DNA of 64,000 nt from NCBI RefSeq assembly GCF_007859865.1, contig NZ_SJPI01000002.1:1260721-1324720 (forward strand). The letters are read 5' to 3'. Numbering within the stretch: position 1 is the stretch's first letter; every line of letters begins with the position of its first letter. Below, one piece after another: positions 54,158 to 64,000 of this stretch. Source of the stretch: Rubripirellula amarantea. GTDB taxonomy: Bacteria; Planctomycetota; Planctomycetia; Pirellulales; Pirellulaceae. The notes under the pieces are model-generated. The model ran no database searches. It had not been told where the DNA came from and was given only the letters and a program-made list of their open reading frames with translations. The position numbers and the translations under genes were made by a program.

Positions 54158-55060
54158 CTATCGCTTCAAGTTGGGAAGCGTTGTCCTGGCCGCCAGGAAC
54201 CGTGCTAACACCGCATCGAGAGGATCGCTGGTGCGCACGCCGACGTAATCGATAGAAAGTCGCCCACAGGACTTCTTCGTTTCACTCAAGAACTCGTTCA
54301 ACGCCTCAAGATACCCTTCCCGCAGGGCACGTGGATTGCAGTTCAAAAAGTCATCACTCTCGAGACCTTCAAAACGCGTTGAACCGTTGAATTCAAAGTC
54401 CAACTCATCGCTATGCAACACATGGAATAAAGCCACGTCGTGCCCACGTTGACGAAGCACCCGAAGACCTTCCATCAGGTTGTCGACGCCAAGCAAATCG
54501 GAAATGACCACCACCAAGCCTCGCTTGGGGATCGCCTGAGCAACCTGTTTGGCGACTTTAGGCAGGTCGGTCCGACCGTCGGCACCCACGCTATCAAGCA
54601 GTGCCAAGATCCGTGTGAGTTGCTGCTGATTACTTCTGGCCGGGACACTCGATCGGACTTCCGTGTCAAACGTGAACAGACCGCAGCCATCCTTTTGCCG
54701 TAACGCTAAATAGGCGAGCGACGCGGCAATCGAAGCGGAGTAGTCGAACTTGTTCGAATCACCATCGCCGTAGGCCATGCTAGCCGAGCGATCCACCAAC
54801 AACGTGAGCCGAAGATTCGTTTCCTCTTCGTATTGTTTAATATGCAACTTATCTTGGCGCGCGTAGACCTTCCAATCGATATGACGAATCTCGTCACCGC
54901 GTGTGTACTGACGGTGCTGCAGGAATTCGATCGATTGGCCAAAGTACGGACTTCGGTGCATCCCCGAGAGGAAGCCTTCCACGACGCGGCGCGCCGTTAG
55001 TTCCAAACGACGAATCCGCCCCGTGACTTCAGGACGCAAATATCTTTTGGAATCGGGCAT
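54158..55060 (-). CDS. DUF58 (von Willebrand A-like) protein
   Basis: About 300 residues from ATG 55060; upstream ATGs at 55075 and 55096 are also possible. All overlap the end of the MoxR gene. DUF58 core: [54 protein letters not shown] (MIDAS-like DxSxS) and [13 protein letters not shown]. The family works with MoxR ATPases, probably assembling or activating envelope or metal-dependent complexes. Confidence 0.9.
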   Translation of the reverse strand: MPDSKRYLRPEVTGRIRRLELTARRVVEGFLSGMHRSPYFGQSIEFLQHRQYTRGDEIRHIDWKVYARQDKLHIKQYEEETNLRLTLLVDRSASMAYGDGDSNKFDYSASIAASLAYLALRQKDGCGLFTFDTEVRSSVPARSNQQQLTRILALLDSVGADGRTDLPKVAKQVAQAIPKRGLVVVISDLLGVDNLMEGLRVLRQRGHDVALFHVLHSDELDFEFNGSTRFEGLESDDFLNCNPRALREGYLEALNEFLSETKKSCGRLSIDYVGVRTSDPLDAVLARFLAARTTLPNLKR

Positions 55061-56090
55061 CGCGTGAAAGTTCATCCTCGGTGGTAGGGGTCGCATCTAC
55101 AATTCGTTTGACAACATCGTCACTGGTGATGCCATCGCTTTCGGCGGCGAAGTTGACCACCATTCGATGCCGAAGCACGGGCGCGGCAAGCGCAGCGATG
55201 TCTTCGACTTGCACATGGAAACGACCTTCCAAAAGAGCTCGTGCCTTGCCACCGAGAATAAGGAACTGGACGGCGCGAGGTCCTGCACCCCAGCCAACCA
55301 TATCGTCGACAAAGTCTGGCACACCTTCGCTACCCACTCGCGTTTGCCGAACAAGCGACAAAGCATAGCGAACCACGTGGTCGCTAATCGGAACTTGGCG
55401 AACGAGCTTTTGCAAACGCAAGATCTCATCGCCTTGCAACACAGGTTGCACCTCGGCGACTTGGCTACCGGTTGTTCGCCGAGCCACTTCAAATTCTTCA
55501 TCGAAGCTTGGGTAATCGACATAGATTTTGAACATGAAGCGGTCTTGTTGCGCTTCAGGAAGCGGGTACGTGCCCTCTTGCTCAATCGGGTTCTGAGTCG
55601 CGAGGACAAAGAATGGATCGGGAAGCACGTGACGATTTCGTCCCACCGTGACTTGGCGTTCCTGCATCGCCTCGAGCAAAGCAGATTGCGTCTTCGGTGG
55701 CGTACGGTTGATTTCGTCCGCCAACACCACGTTGGCAAACAACGGCCCCTGCATGAAACGGAAATCGCGATGGCCGGTCGAACGATCTTCTTCCATGATC
55801 TCGGTACCCGTCACATCGGCGGGCATCAAGTCGGGCGTGAATTGCACCCGGCTAAACGACATATCAAGCGTTTTTGCCAGTGTGCTGATCATGAGCGTTT
55901 TAGCGAGACCCGGCACGCCTTCAAGCATCACGTGTCCGCGACTGAACAGACAAATCAAAATCTCGTCGATGACCTTCTCTTGGCCAACGATGATTTTCCC
56001 CAATTGTTCAAGAATCTTCTTACGAGCATCGTGAAGGCGAGCGGCATCCGCTTCGCTAAGAATTTCGTTATCGTCGCCAGCCGCTGTCAT
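55029..56090 (-). CDS. MoxR-family AAA+ ATPase
   Basis: 353 residues, ATG 56090. Walker [13 protein letters not shown], Walker [15 protein letters not shown], sensor 1 [20 protein letters not shown], and arginine region [12 protein letters not shown]-terminal lid with FADE-type helices. MoxR proteins act as chaperones for assembly of protein complexes and pair with DUF58/VWA proteins; the DUF58 gene overlaps its 3' end by about 32 bp, the usual arrangement, implying coupled translation. Confidence 0.93.
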   Translation of the reverse strand: MTAAGDDNEILSEADAARLHDARKKILEQLGKIIVGQEKVIDEILICLFSRGHVMLEGVPGLAKTLMISTLAKTLDMSFSRVQFTPDLMPADVTGTEIMEEDRSTGHRDFRFMQGPLFANVVLADEINRTPPKTQSALLEAMQERQVTVGRNRHVLPDPFFVLATQNPIEQEGTYPLPEAQQDRFMFKIYVDYPSFDEEFEVARRTTGSQVAEVQPVLQGDEILRLQKLVRQVPISDHVVRYALSLVRQTRVGSEGVPDFVDDMVGWGAGPRAVQFLILGGKARALLEGRFHVQVEDIAALAAPVLRHRMVVNFAAESDGITSDDVVKRIVDATPTTEDELSRDARFQKIFAS

Positions 56091-56243
56091 GCGGTGAATC
56101 CTTCGAGGGAGTGGACAAGGGTTTGAGTTGACTCAGGATACCAACAATTTCAAGTTCCCGCGCTATGGGTTATTCCCACGCGATGGGTTACCGGGCGCAC
56201 CGTCCGGTGTGGACCATCAATGTCGGCAGAAGGCCCCTTCCGC

Positions 56244-57824
56244 TTAATTGGCAAGCGCAGCGGAGAGCTTTTGCATGATCTGGTGTCTTGCCTCCGGCGT
56301 GCTAGCCGCCTGCAATTGAGTGCTTAGATCCATCATGAACTCAGCGTACTCGTTGTGCCAATCCCGTTCGAGTTGAGCGACCGGAATCCTTGGCTTGGGC
56401 TTTTCGGTCGAATGAGCGGTGCCACCGGCGATCAGTTCGTAACTTTCGTCAAATTGAGGCAGAAACACCTTTTCGGGATCGTAACCTTTCGACACCATCA
56501 AATCACGCAGCGCCGCACGCGAATCGTCTTCGCCATGATTCAAGAATAGCCCCCCCGTGACCGGACCTCGTTCGATCAGCCAATTGACCAGTTCAGGTTG
56601 ATCAGCGTGGGCGGAGTAATTACCAAGACGACGGATTTGGGCCCGAACCTCGTATTCCTTTCCATGGATGCGGACCTTCTTTGCACCGCTGGTAATGATG
56701 TTTCCAAGTGTGCCGGGCGATTGGTAACCGACAAACAGAATCGTTGACTCGGGCCGGAAGATATTGTTCTTCAAGTGGTGCTTGATCCGACCGGCGTTAC
56801 ACATGCCGCTGGCCGAGATAATGATCGCACCTTTCTTGATGTTGTTGATCGCCTTACTTTCATCAACCGACTGAGTGATATGAAAGTTTTTGTGGCGAAA
56901 CAGTTTCGCTGAATCAATTTCGATGTCTTCCATGGTCCCAGCAAAGTCCATGAACACTTCGGTCGCTTTGCGAGCCATCGGTGAATCAAGGTAGACGTCC
57001 GCATCCGGGATTTCACCACTATCAAGCAGCACAGCGATGTCATGCAACAATTCTTGCGAACGTTCGACGGCGAACGATGGGATGACAACGTTGCCACCTC
57101 GTGCCAAAGCTCGCTTGAGTTCGTCGCGCATCGCATCGCGACGCGCCTTCAAGGTGTATTCTTCGCGGTCGCGGTTCCCGTAAGTGCTTTCGCAAATAAT
57201 GTAGTCGTAACCCTGCGGAGCATCAGGTTCGGGATGGAACGCCTTTTCTTCGGGACCAAGGTCGCCTGAGAAGAGCATGCGGATCGATTTGCCGCCTTCG
57301 GGAACGTGAATCTCGGCCGATAACGAACCGAGTAAGTGACCCGCGTTCCAAAACCTCACTCGCAATCCCGGTTTCGGTTCGAACCAGGTTTCGTAGTCAT
57401 GCGTCACGATCTGTTTAAGAGTCTCTTGCGCGTCTTCGATCGTGTAAATCGGAACGACGGGCTCTTGTCCGCGACGCTCACGCTTTCGATTTTCGCGTTC
57501 GGCATTGGATTGTTGAATGTACGCCGAGTCGGCCAACATGAATTCCAACAAACGTTTAGTTGCCGGCGTGGTGTAGATCGGCCCCGTGAAGCCCGCCGCG
57601 GTGAGTTTGGGAAGCAGCCCGCTATGATCGATGTGGGCGTGGGTGAGCACCAGAAATTCAACCTTGCTCGCGTCAAAGGGAAATTCACCAAGGTTAAGTT
57701 CCTGAGTCGTTCGGTTGCCTTGAAACAAACCACAATCAACCAAGAAGGTGGCGGTTTCACTACGCACGAGCGAACAAGAACCGGTGACAGTGCCAGCAGC
57801 ACCACAAAACTTTAACGTTGCCAT
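56244..57824 (-). CDS. Metallo-beta-lactamase/beta-CASP RNA exonuclease-like protein
   Basis: 526 residues. Motif 1-2 LVLTHAHIDHSGLLPKL, motif 3 AGHLLGSLS, motif 4 LFSGDLGPE, beta-CASP motif A CESTYGNRDRE, motif B SASGMCNAGRIKHHL, and motif C NYSAHADQPELV. It matches the YSH1/CPSF-like group of MBL proteins that cut RNA 3' ends; bacterial members are probable RNA nucleases. A C-terminal 70-residue helical tail is extra. Cytoplasmic. Separate from the MoxR gene by about 150 bp on the same strand. Confidence 0.9.
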   Translation of the reverse strand: MATLKFCGAAGTVTGSCSLVRSETATFLVDCGLFQGNRTTQELNLGEFPFDASKVEFLVLTHAHIDHSGLLPKLTAAGFTGPIYTTPATKRLLEFMLADSAYIQQSNAERENRKRERRGQEPVVPIYTIEDAQETLKQIVTHDYETWFEPKPGLRVRFWNAGHLLGSLSAEIHVPEGGKSIRMLFSGDLGPEEKAFHPEPDAPQGYDYIICESTYGNRDREEYTLKARRDAMRDELKRALARGGNVVIPSFAVERSQELLHDIAVLLDSGEIPDADVYLDSPMARKATEVFMDFAGTMEDIEIDSAKLFRHKNFHITQSVDESKAINNIKKGAIIISASGMCNAGRIKHHLKNNIFRPESTILFVGYQSPGTLGNIITSGAKKVRIHGKEYEVRAQIRRLGNYSAHADQPELVNWLIERGPVTGGLFLNHGEDDSRAALRDLMVSKGYDPEKVFLPQFDESYELIAGGTAHSTEKPKPRIPVAQLERDWHNEYAEFMMDLSTQLQAASTPEARHQIMQKLSAALAN

Positions 57825-57903
57825 CTAGAATCCTTTGGCGGGCAGCCTATGCCCTAAGAATAGGTTGATTCCATCACCACTTAGGGTCAGGAGTGATTGG
57901 AAG

Positions 57904-59115
57904 CTAAGACTTGTTCGAATCCAAAAGCTCTTTCACGATTTCGATGCTTTTGGAACGCTCTTCCTTTTCATCCGGCGCAAAACCGATTTCACGAAAATCA
58001 AAGCCAAGATTGGGACGATTGCGAGCGTTCTTCAAACCGACATCGTCCAGCTTAACGTCATGCAAGATCGCAATGGTGGCGATCGCAAGATCACACATCT
58101 TAGTTTCGATCAATCGCCCCCCAGCATACCCCACTTCCGCGGTCATTCGCCGATCGCCAAGCAACGGAGCCACCGCGAGAGCATCCTTCTTCGTTCCGAA
58201 CCGCGACACGACTTGCAGAGCGATTGCTAAGGTTTCAGTTTGATTCGCTTCGCTAAGGGTCCGAACCGCCAAGGGCAAAGCTTCGGGAATCTCCCACTGC
58301 ACCACCTTGATCAAGGTTTCCGTTCGATTGGTCAACGTGGCTCGATTAGTCCAACCAGCAAACAGTTTCGTAAACGGTTCCGCCAATTTGGTCTCGCGTC
58401 GGATCACCCGGGCCGCTTCTTGATCGAGCAATCTAAGCATCACGCTCTCGTGTCCAGCCAGAAGTGGCAATTCAGGATCACGAGTCGGCAGGTAAAGTGC
58501 AATGGTGTCCGCCGCGGTCGCAAATGTTCGTTCGATGAACTGACGATGCTGGATCTTTCCAATCGTTGATTCCACAGCATCCATCCTATCCCTTGTCGTT
58601 CCCGCTAACGAAGGCAATAGCGTAGGATGCTCGGTCATAATCTGAATGAACAGATCGCGAGTGACGTTGTTATCGGCCATCGCATCTTTGAATTCTTCCC
58701 AGCCTTCAAACGTGCATTTGCCGCCGGACAAGAACGTCTCGATACGCATTTGTAAATTCCCCTCGGCCATCTGAACCACGATAGCCTCGGCTCGATCGCG
58801 TACCTCGGGATCACTCGATTTTTCCGCCAACGTGCGAAGCGGATCAAGGATGCTCGGCCCCATTTCCATTAGTTTCGCCGCCGCACGTTCTCGGTCAGCA
58901 AAACCGGCTGCCCCGAGTTGGTCCACCAGCTCGACCATTCGCTTTTCAAGCTCTTGAGACGTCGTGACCTCATCCGTCGTGATTTCATCCGCCACGATTT
59001 CATCCGCTACGATCTCATCCGCCACGGCCGCTTCGCCCACAAGCACGCCAGCAAGAATTACTGACGCAAAGAATCGCCAAAGCGTCAAGCGAGTAAAAGC
59101 GAAAGAATGGTGCAT
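57904..59115 (-). CDS. Exported HEAT-like repeat protein, function unknown
   Basis: About 403 residues from ATG 59115. Signal segment LWRFFASVILAGVLVGEAAVA, then the short repeat DEIVADEIVADEITTDE. The body is helical: residues 55-115 (LVDQLGAAGFADRERAAAKL and LEKSSDPEVRDRAEAI-like) have the pattern of HEAT/ARM repeats, and later parts (LPLAVRTLSEANQTETLAIA) continue it. Such exported helical-repeat proteins are common in planctomycetes. No catalytic motif is visible. It lies 50 bp downstream of the giant dockerin protein, probably co-transcribed. Confidence 0.75.
   Translation of the reverse strand: MHHSFAFTRLTLWRFFASVILAGVLVGEAAVADEIVADEIVADEITTDEVTTSQELEKRMVELVDQLGAAGFADRERAAAKLMEMGPSILDPLRTLAEKSSDPEVRDRAEAIVVQMAEGNLQMRIETFLSGGKCTFEGWEEFKDAMADNNVTRDLFIQIMTEHPTLLPSLAGTTRDRMDAVESTIGKIQHRQFIERTFATAADTIALYLPTRDPELPLLAGHESVMLRLLDQEAARVIRRETKLAEPFTKLFAGWTNRATLTNRTETLIKVVQWEIPEALPLAVRTLSEANQTETLAIALQVVSRFGTKKDALAVAPLLGDRRMTAEVGYAGGRLIETKMCDLAIATIAILHDVKLDDVGLKNARNRPNLGFDFREIGFAPDEKEERSKSIEIVKELLDSNKS
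58961..59020 (-). repeat. 15-bp tandem repeat, four in-frame copies
   Basis: Four 15-bp units (58961-58975, 58976-58990, 58991-59005, 59006-59020) close to GCCACGATTTCATCC on the plus strand, with a fading fifth. They encode the acidic pentapeptide series DEIVA/DEITT just after the signal peptide of the HEAT-like protein. Confidence 0.85.
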
Positions 59116-59165
59116 GGCTGGTCTCAGTAATACGTCGGGTAGGCCAATCGCAGATTTGCCATTTG

Positions 59166-62100
59166 CTACCATCCCAGTGTATCCAGCCCCGCAATGTCCC
59201 CGATAGATGAACCTTCCTTGTCATCATCATCGAAAAGGCTAGCGATTGCGGCATCAACATTGGCTTGATCGGTCGCAAAGGAAGCGATTTTTGTAGGCGT
59301 TTCGCTTCTGATGTCAATCGCTAAGTTTTCCATCGCTCGATCCGTTTCCCCCGGCGACGATGCAACGCCTGCGAGCGGAGCCACTTCTTCGCCTTCACCA
59401 TCGACGACAACAACGGATATTCGATTGATCACGCGAAGAGCATCCAGGGCCGATCCACGACCGTCGCCGCTGACATCGTAAAACGCGTTGGGAAACTCAG
59501 CCAAGGTAGCCGGATCAATCAGGTCAAAGTTTTCCGACGTAAATAGGCCCGCCCGCAACATGTTGTTGATGATAAGCAACGCATCTAACGAAGTGATCGA
59601 ACCTGACCCGTCCACATCCGCCGGATTGATGTAGTTCGTCCATCCGCTTCCGGCAATTTCAAGCTCGACGTCGCCGAGCGAAACTTTTTGGACGAACACA
59701 CCGTCAACCACTTCCGTTCCTGAGTTTTCGAAGCCAGCAACATTGACAAACTGGTCGGTCGGTCGGACCTGCAATCGAAGTCGATTTCCCGAAACGGGCA
59801 CGGGATCGCCATTCGCTGTCTTCACGACAAGTTGACCATCAACGACATCGACGACCAATTCACCGTCCAACAGCCCGGTGTCGACTTCAACTTCCAAACG
59901 CAACGTGTTCGCGGTTTCCCGAACCACCCACCTCAATCCCTGACTCAACTCGGGCAACTTCAGCTCACCAATTTCGTTGACCAATGAATCGGTTGCCGTC
60001 ATGATCGTGTAACTCTCACCGCCACTGGGTTGAAAGTCGTTGATCAACTGCACATCAACATCACCCAAGACGGCCGCCACGCCGGTGTGGTTGACCTGAT
60101 CAAAACCGCTACCGGCAATGGGTCCGCCTAGTTCAATGATCACGTTGCTGGTGTCAGCGTAAATCACGTTCCCGTTGTCGGATATTGTCGCGCTTAGTCC
60201 CGGCGAAAACGTCCCTGCGAAGGTCACGTTGCTGAAACTTCCATTTCCATTAACAAACCCAGTGAATGTCAGTCGCGAATCCGCCGATGCACCGTCGACT
60301 GTTCCGTTGATTGTCAAAGGCGTTTCCGAGTCGTCCATCGTTGATACGGTACCGTTGCCAACGATCGAACTTTCGTCTCCTACCAACACGGCGGCGGTTG
60401 ACGACAAAGATCCGCCTTCGATGGAAGTTACAGCAGGCAATTCGACCGGGTCGCTAGAGTTCAGGATCAACTCTCCATCACCAATAGCGAGATTACTGGC
60501 TATCAGAATCTCATCGATTTCTTCAACCGCCACTCGCTCGAAGCCACTCGCGGACAATGGCTCATAACCTTCGCCAAGAGTCAATGTCAGCGGGCCGCTA
60601 AGTGATTCCGCATCACCGGTGTCGAGCGTGACAACGGAAACCGTACCTTCCGCGACCACCAAAGAATCGTCGCCGTCGCCATTGACTTCGACATGGATCG
60701 CAAACGGCAATCTCGATTGGTTTTCAATACGGATTGAGTTAGACAGTCCGTTGTCGACGGAAATGCTCAGGCTCTCCACCAGCTCGATAGAACGACTAAA
60801 AACGATATCTTCGGTCGAGACTTGGTAGACCTCTAAATCATCACCATTAGGTCGAATGATCAGATCGTAGGCAGTTTCACCCTCGAAGAATAACGACACC
60901 GGCTCAGCCGCCGATTCCACTGCGACAGTCACCGTCCCCGTAACTTCCAAATCACCGTCGGACAACGTGTACGTGAATGTGTCTGTGCCTACGAAGCCAG
61001 ATGCTGATGTGTAGAAAACACGATCGCCATCAATCACGACAACGGCCCCCGAATCACTGGCTTCCACGTTGGTTAGCGCAAGCGTTTGGTCTTCCAAGGG
61101 CCCGGGGCTGTCGTTGGACAAAAGAGTTTCGATCGACACATCAACCGTTGTGCCTGACTTGGTTTGCAGCTCGTCATCGTTGGCGACCGGTGGATCGTTG
61201 ACCGATTCAATGAAGACATTGACCGTGCCTCTTGCCGTGGTCTCTGAGTCGCTAACGGTATACGTGAACGAATCCGACCCGGCGAAGTTCGCTAGCGGGA
61301 TGTACCGAATATTGTCGCCGTCAATTTCAACGGTGGCACCGCTAGTGGTTTCTCCCACTTCCGTAATCGACAGTGTTTGTCCGGCGCCGTCGCCATCATT
61401 GTCATTGGCGAGCAGTTGCTCGATTGACACGAGTATCTCAGTGTCCTCAAGTCCGCTGATGTCGTCGTCCATGCTGATCGGAGGATCATTGACTGGCTGC
61501 ACTTCGAAAGTGATCGTCGCGGATGATGACGTCACACCATCGCTTGCCACGTACTCGATCGAATCCGTTCCAAAGAAGTTCTCAAGCGGGAAGTAACGCA
61601 ACAACGATCCTTCCAAGAACACCGTCCCGTTCTGCGGACTTCCCACGGTATCAAACAAGGTTGCTTCGCCCGAGCTAACCAGGGTTGCCAAATCGATGCC
61701 GGAAAAGTTGTCTTCCAACTGCGTGATCGTCACGTCATCCGCGACCACGACTTCGGGAGTCACAAAGTCCAGCACGATTCGAGCATTCGCACCTGCGATG
61801 ACCTGGGATTCGCCTAATGGATTATCGAGACCATACAGCAAGGTCGGTGAATCGCCATTGGACCTGCCGATCTCAAAGACCACATCGTCCGCATTTTGCA
61901 GCACTTCTAGAGTGATCGTGAATGAGGTGAAAGGTTGCGGAAGCTCATCTTGGATAAGCGACGGGATTCCACCTCCGTCCCCGACGAGCGCACCGACACC
62001 ACCGATGTTACGGAAAACGTCGTTGGAATCGGGATCATACGAGGCGCCTTGCAAGAAAGGTTGATAGAACGAGACTTGGTTGTCCGTCGACCAAGGGGTC

Positions 62101-64000
62101 ACTGTCAGTGAATGAGCGAACGCTGCTGGATTCAAACTCCCGTCCTCGAGTCTGCCGGGCACTTCGACCACGGACACTTCCACCGCCGCGCCGGTCAACT
62201 CACTGACGTCCACATTGACGTTAGGCGCATCGTAATCTCCCGAGAACTGCAAACGAAAACCGAGGACATCGCTGTCTAGAATTCGGATTTGCGAAACGGA
62301 AACCGCAGTAGGACCGAACAATTCGTACGCCGCGTCGGTTATCGCAGCGAGCGGCGACTCCACAAAATCCTGGTGCGATACTTCTGCGGTTGCAACACCT
62401 TCCTCGGTCGAGAAGCGAATCACACCACCGTCCGTTTGAGCGATATCGCTCGAAAAGAATACTTGCTGGTGCTCTGAAAACACCGGACGGAAGGTTTCAG
62501 GATGGCTCGTCGCGATGTCGGCGAATAGAGAAAACGCACCAAGCCGATCGTCTTCACTGCGCAAATCTTCGTATTGAACCTCCAACTCAAAATACTGGCC
62601 CGGCCGCAGCGTAGCCCTGCCATCACCATCAAGGATCGAGTCCCCGCCGATCTTCGCGTCCAAACTTAACGCGAGCAGTCCGTCGGCATCCGAAGTGACA
62701 AAATCATCAATCGGCTCACCCGCTTCCAAAGCAGCCATGGCCGTCATGATTCGATTGACGTCAATAGCAGTAACTTCCCCATCGGCATCGACATCCGGGT
62801 ACAAGACACCCACATACGGTCCTTGGGAATCGATCAACGGCAACAAATTCATGACTTGAATAGCATCAAGTGCCGAGACCATTCCGTCACCGTTGACATC
62901 TTCTCGAAGCACTGCGTTGTGCAAACCCGCTGTGAAAGTTCCCGTGACAATGGCATCCCGGTCAGTAAAAACAAGTTCGGGCGTTACCAAACTGTCTCTA
63001 CCGTACAGGAGCACTGATTCGTCCCCTTCGTTGGCTTTCACTTCAAACTCAATCGCTTCGCTGATCCCCGTAACCTCGAACGGCAACGCCAACACAAAGA
63101 ATGGTTGAATGAATACACCATCATTGGACAGGCTAGGAACGCCTCCACCATCGGACACGACGGGGCCGATACCTCCCAATCGCGTCAAGAAAGTAGTTTC
63201 ACTGTACGAACCTTCAGTCAGGTCAGCGTAGAACGCTTCCCCTTGATTGAAGGTTGGACTTTCAAGAACGAGATTGAATCGAACGGCATCCGAATTGATA
63301 CTTCCGTCGCTGTTGCGAACGTCGATTTGGGTTGTCTCAGTCGATACATCAGCTAGAAAACTAATGAATTCAACGGTCAGCGGAGGCACATCTTGGTCAA
63401 TGAAAGAATCGCCGAGAAAGCGAATTCTAAAATTGAGGTTCCCACTGCTCGTTTCGTACTCGGTGACTGAAAACTCATCGACTTCAAATCCCATCGCCAC
63501 GAATGCACTTTCGAGCGAGCCAACTTTGTCGTCCGAGAAATCAGAGTACGCGATCGACACCCCGGTCCGACCCTCCATTGAAAATAGCAACTCACTTTCC
63601 TCGGTGGACTCGTCAGCCACTTCGCTGCCGATGGAGAGCAATTGCGTTTCAGTCATCAAAGGTTTTAGCGGGGCCTCTGCACTACTCATGATGTCGGCGA
63701 AGATTGCAAAGGCGCCGATTTCCTCATCCAACACGCGCAGGTCGTCGTAGTAAATTTCGAAGTTGAACCGATCACCAACCTTTGCGGAAAAGTTGCGATC
63801 CTCGTCAAGCAACGAAGTTCCATCTCGGGTCACATCGAGTTGAAGTTCAATGAGTTCGCCATTCCCCACCGACACGACAACCGTAGCGGTTGACTGCAGA
63901 ACTCCGTCGCTCACCTCGTACGTGAAGGTGTCCGTTCCGTTGAAACCAGTGGCGGGAACATAAGTGATATCACCATCTTCGAGAGTGACAGTCGCACCCG
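59166..64000 (-). CDS. Giant dockerin/Ig-like surface protein, C-terminal 1,611 residues (5' end outside window)
   Basis: The frame is open to the right edge: GATVTLEDGDITYVPATGF, then NGTDTFTYEVSDG, precedes the first start-like codon. Order of parts: an Ig/cadherin-like repeat; two long paralogous beta blocks (ELIELQLDVTRDGTSLLDED and LLALSLDAKIGGDSILDGDG); between them a dockerin-like EF-hand pair (DVNGDGMVSALDAIQVMN, DVDADGEVTAIDVNRIM). Then three to four cadherin-like/VCBS-like repeats (SDSFTYTVSDSETTARGTVN and others), a beta-helix/autotransporter-like region, and a second dockerin pair (DVDGSGSITSLDALLIIN, DVSGDGRGSALDALRVIN). It ends LDTLGW. Probably a calcium-binding surface or matrix protein; signal and anchor lie outside the window. 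Confidence 0.9.
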   Translation of the reverse strand, partial: GATVTLEDGDITYVPATGFNGTDTFTYEVSDGVLQSTATVVVSVGNGELIELQLDVTRDGTSLLDEDRNFSAKVGDRFNFEIYYDDLRVLDEEIGAFAIFADIMSSAEAPLKPLMTETQLLSIGSEVADESTEESELLFSMEGRTGVSIAYSDFSDDKVGSLESAFVAMGFEVDEFSVTEYETSSGNLNFRIRFLGDSFIDQDVPPLTVEFISFLADVSTETTQIDVRNSDGSINSDAVRFNLVLESPTFNQGEAFYADLTEGSYSETTFLTRLGGIGPVVSDGGGVPSLSNDGVFIQPFFVLALPFEVTGISEAIEFEVKANEGDESVLLYGRDSLVTPELVFTDRDAIVTGTFTAGLHNAVLREDVNGDGMVSALDAIQVMNLLPLIDSQGPYVGVLYPDVDADGEVTAIDVNRIMTAMAALEAGEPIDDFVTSDADGLLALSLDAKIGGDSILDGDGRATLRPGQYFELEVQYEDLRSEDDRLGAFSLFADIATSHPETFRPVFSEHQQVFFSSDIAQTDGGVIRFSTEEGVATAEVSHQDFVESPLAAITDAAYELFGPTAVSVSQIRILDSDVLGFRLQFSGDYDAPNVNVDVSELTGAAVEVSVVEVPGRLEDGSLNPAAFAHSLTVTPWSTDNQVSFYQPFLQGASYDPDSNDVFRNIGGVGALVGDGGGIPSLIQDELPQPFTSFTITLEVLQNADDVVFEIGRSNGDSPTLLYGLDNPLGESQVIAGANARIVLDFVTPEVVVADDVTITQLEDNFSGIDLATLVSSGEATLFDTVGSPQNGTVFLEGSLLRYFPLENFFGTDSIEYVASDGVTSSSATITFEVQPVNDPPISMDDDISGLEDTEILVSIEQLLANDNDGDGAGQTLSITEVGETTSGATVEIDGDNIRYIPLANFAGSDSFTYTVSDSETTARGTVNVFIESVNDPPVANDDELQTKSGTTVDVSIETLLSNDSPGPLEDQTLALTNVEASDSGAVVVIDGDRVFYTSASGFVGTDTFTYTLSDGDLEVTGTVTVAVESAAEPVSLFFEGETAYDLIIRPNGDDLEVYQVSTEDIVFSRSIELVESLSISVDNGLSNSIRIENQSRLPFAIHVEVNGDGDDSLVVAEGTVSVVTLDTGDAESLSGPLTLTLGEGYEPLSASGFERVAVEEIDEILIASNLAIGDGELILNSSDPVELPAVTSIEGGSLSSTAAVLVGDESSIVGNGTVSTMDDSETPLTINGTVDGASADSRLTFTGFVNGNGSFSNVTFAGTFSPGLSATISDNGNVIYADTSNVIIELGGPIAGSGFDQVNHTGVAAVLGDVDVQLINDFQPSGGESYTIMTATDSLVNEIGELKLPELSQGLRWVVRETANTLRLEVEVDTGLLDGELVVDVVDGQLVVKTANGDPVPVSGNRLRLQVRPTDQFVNVAGFENSGTEVVDGVFVQKVSLGDVELEIAGSGWTNYINPADVDGSGSITSLDALLIINNMLRAGLFTSENFDLIDPATLAEFPNAFYDVSGDGRGSALDALRVINRISVVVVDGEGEEVAPLAGVASSPGETDRAMENLAIDIRSETPTKIASFATDQANVDAAIASLFDDDDKEGSSIGDIAGLDTLGW

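Noticed and set aside
1-64000. CRISPR arrays, tRNA or rRNA genes, insertion sequences, prophage
   Set aside because: No spaced direct repeats, no cloverleaf-like GTTCGAnTC contexts in gaps, no transposase or phage gene among the frames.

Overview
The window looks like chromosomal DNA from a planctomycete of the Pirellulaceae, Rhodopirellula-like. The supporting signs are three secreted sulfatases, two prepilin-like DUF1559 proteins, a giant dockerin/Ig-like surface protein, a Ser/Thr kinase fused to a receiver domain, many exported enzymes with signal peptides, weak Shine-Dalgarno signals, moderate GC and frequent strand switches. No phage, IS element, CRISPR array, rRNA or tRNA was seen. The taxonomic call is inferred from gene content, not from a marker gene.

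Region 1 (1-8.0 kb) is an amino-sugar locus. It holds the C-terminal part of a sialate O-acetylesterase and, on the opposite strand, a four-gene set: ROK sugar kinase, NagB/PIG-L fusion, SSS symporter and sulfatase. Together they could desulfate and deacetylate a host or algal glycan, import the amino sugar, phosphorylate it, deacetylate it and deaminate it. The fusion may replace a separate NagA.

Region 2 (8-16 kb) has a membrane protein fused to a metallophosphatase, an exported Gfo/Idh/MocA protein, and a signalling cluster: triple-PAS histidine kinase, Ser/Thr kinase-receiver fusion and stand-alone receiver. Region 3 (16.3-22.6 kb) is a tight plus-strand run: exported alpha/beta hydrolase, DASS anion transporter, PHP-domain protein and sulfatase. 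The last three are translationally coupled.

Region 4 (22.7-31.2 kb) is a tripartite RND efflux system. The adaptor and pump lie on the minus strand with a small receiver-Fis regulator, and the TolC-like channel is on the plus strand across a 1.2 kb gap that holds one small conserved gene. Region 5 (31.4-36.8 kb) is a minus-strand set: two DUF1559 prepilin-like proteins, PepSY membrane protein, DUF2271, DUF4198 and a membrane-anchored flavodoxin. Its composition resembles the accessory genes of metal/siderophore uptake loci, but no TonB receptor is present. Region 6 (37-41.6 kb) is a divergent MacB-like ABC ATPase/FtsX permease pair.

Region 7 (41.8-46.7 kb) has a Crp/Fnr regulator, a YqhD-type aldehyde reductase, an exported HAD enzyme and a cation/proton antiporter. 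Region 8 (46.9-64 kb) has a small Cys-motif secreted protein, a third sulfatase, an M14 carboxypeptidase, an SGNH hydrolase, a GNAT-nitrilase fusion, a MoxR/DUF58 pair, a beta-CASP nuclease, an unidentified exported protein, and the C-terminal 1,600 residues of a dockerin/Ig-like giant protein that runs off the right edge.
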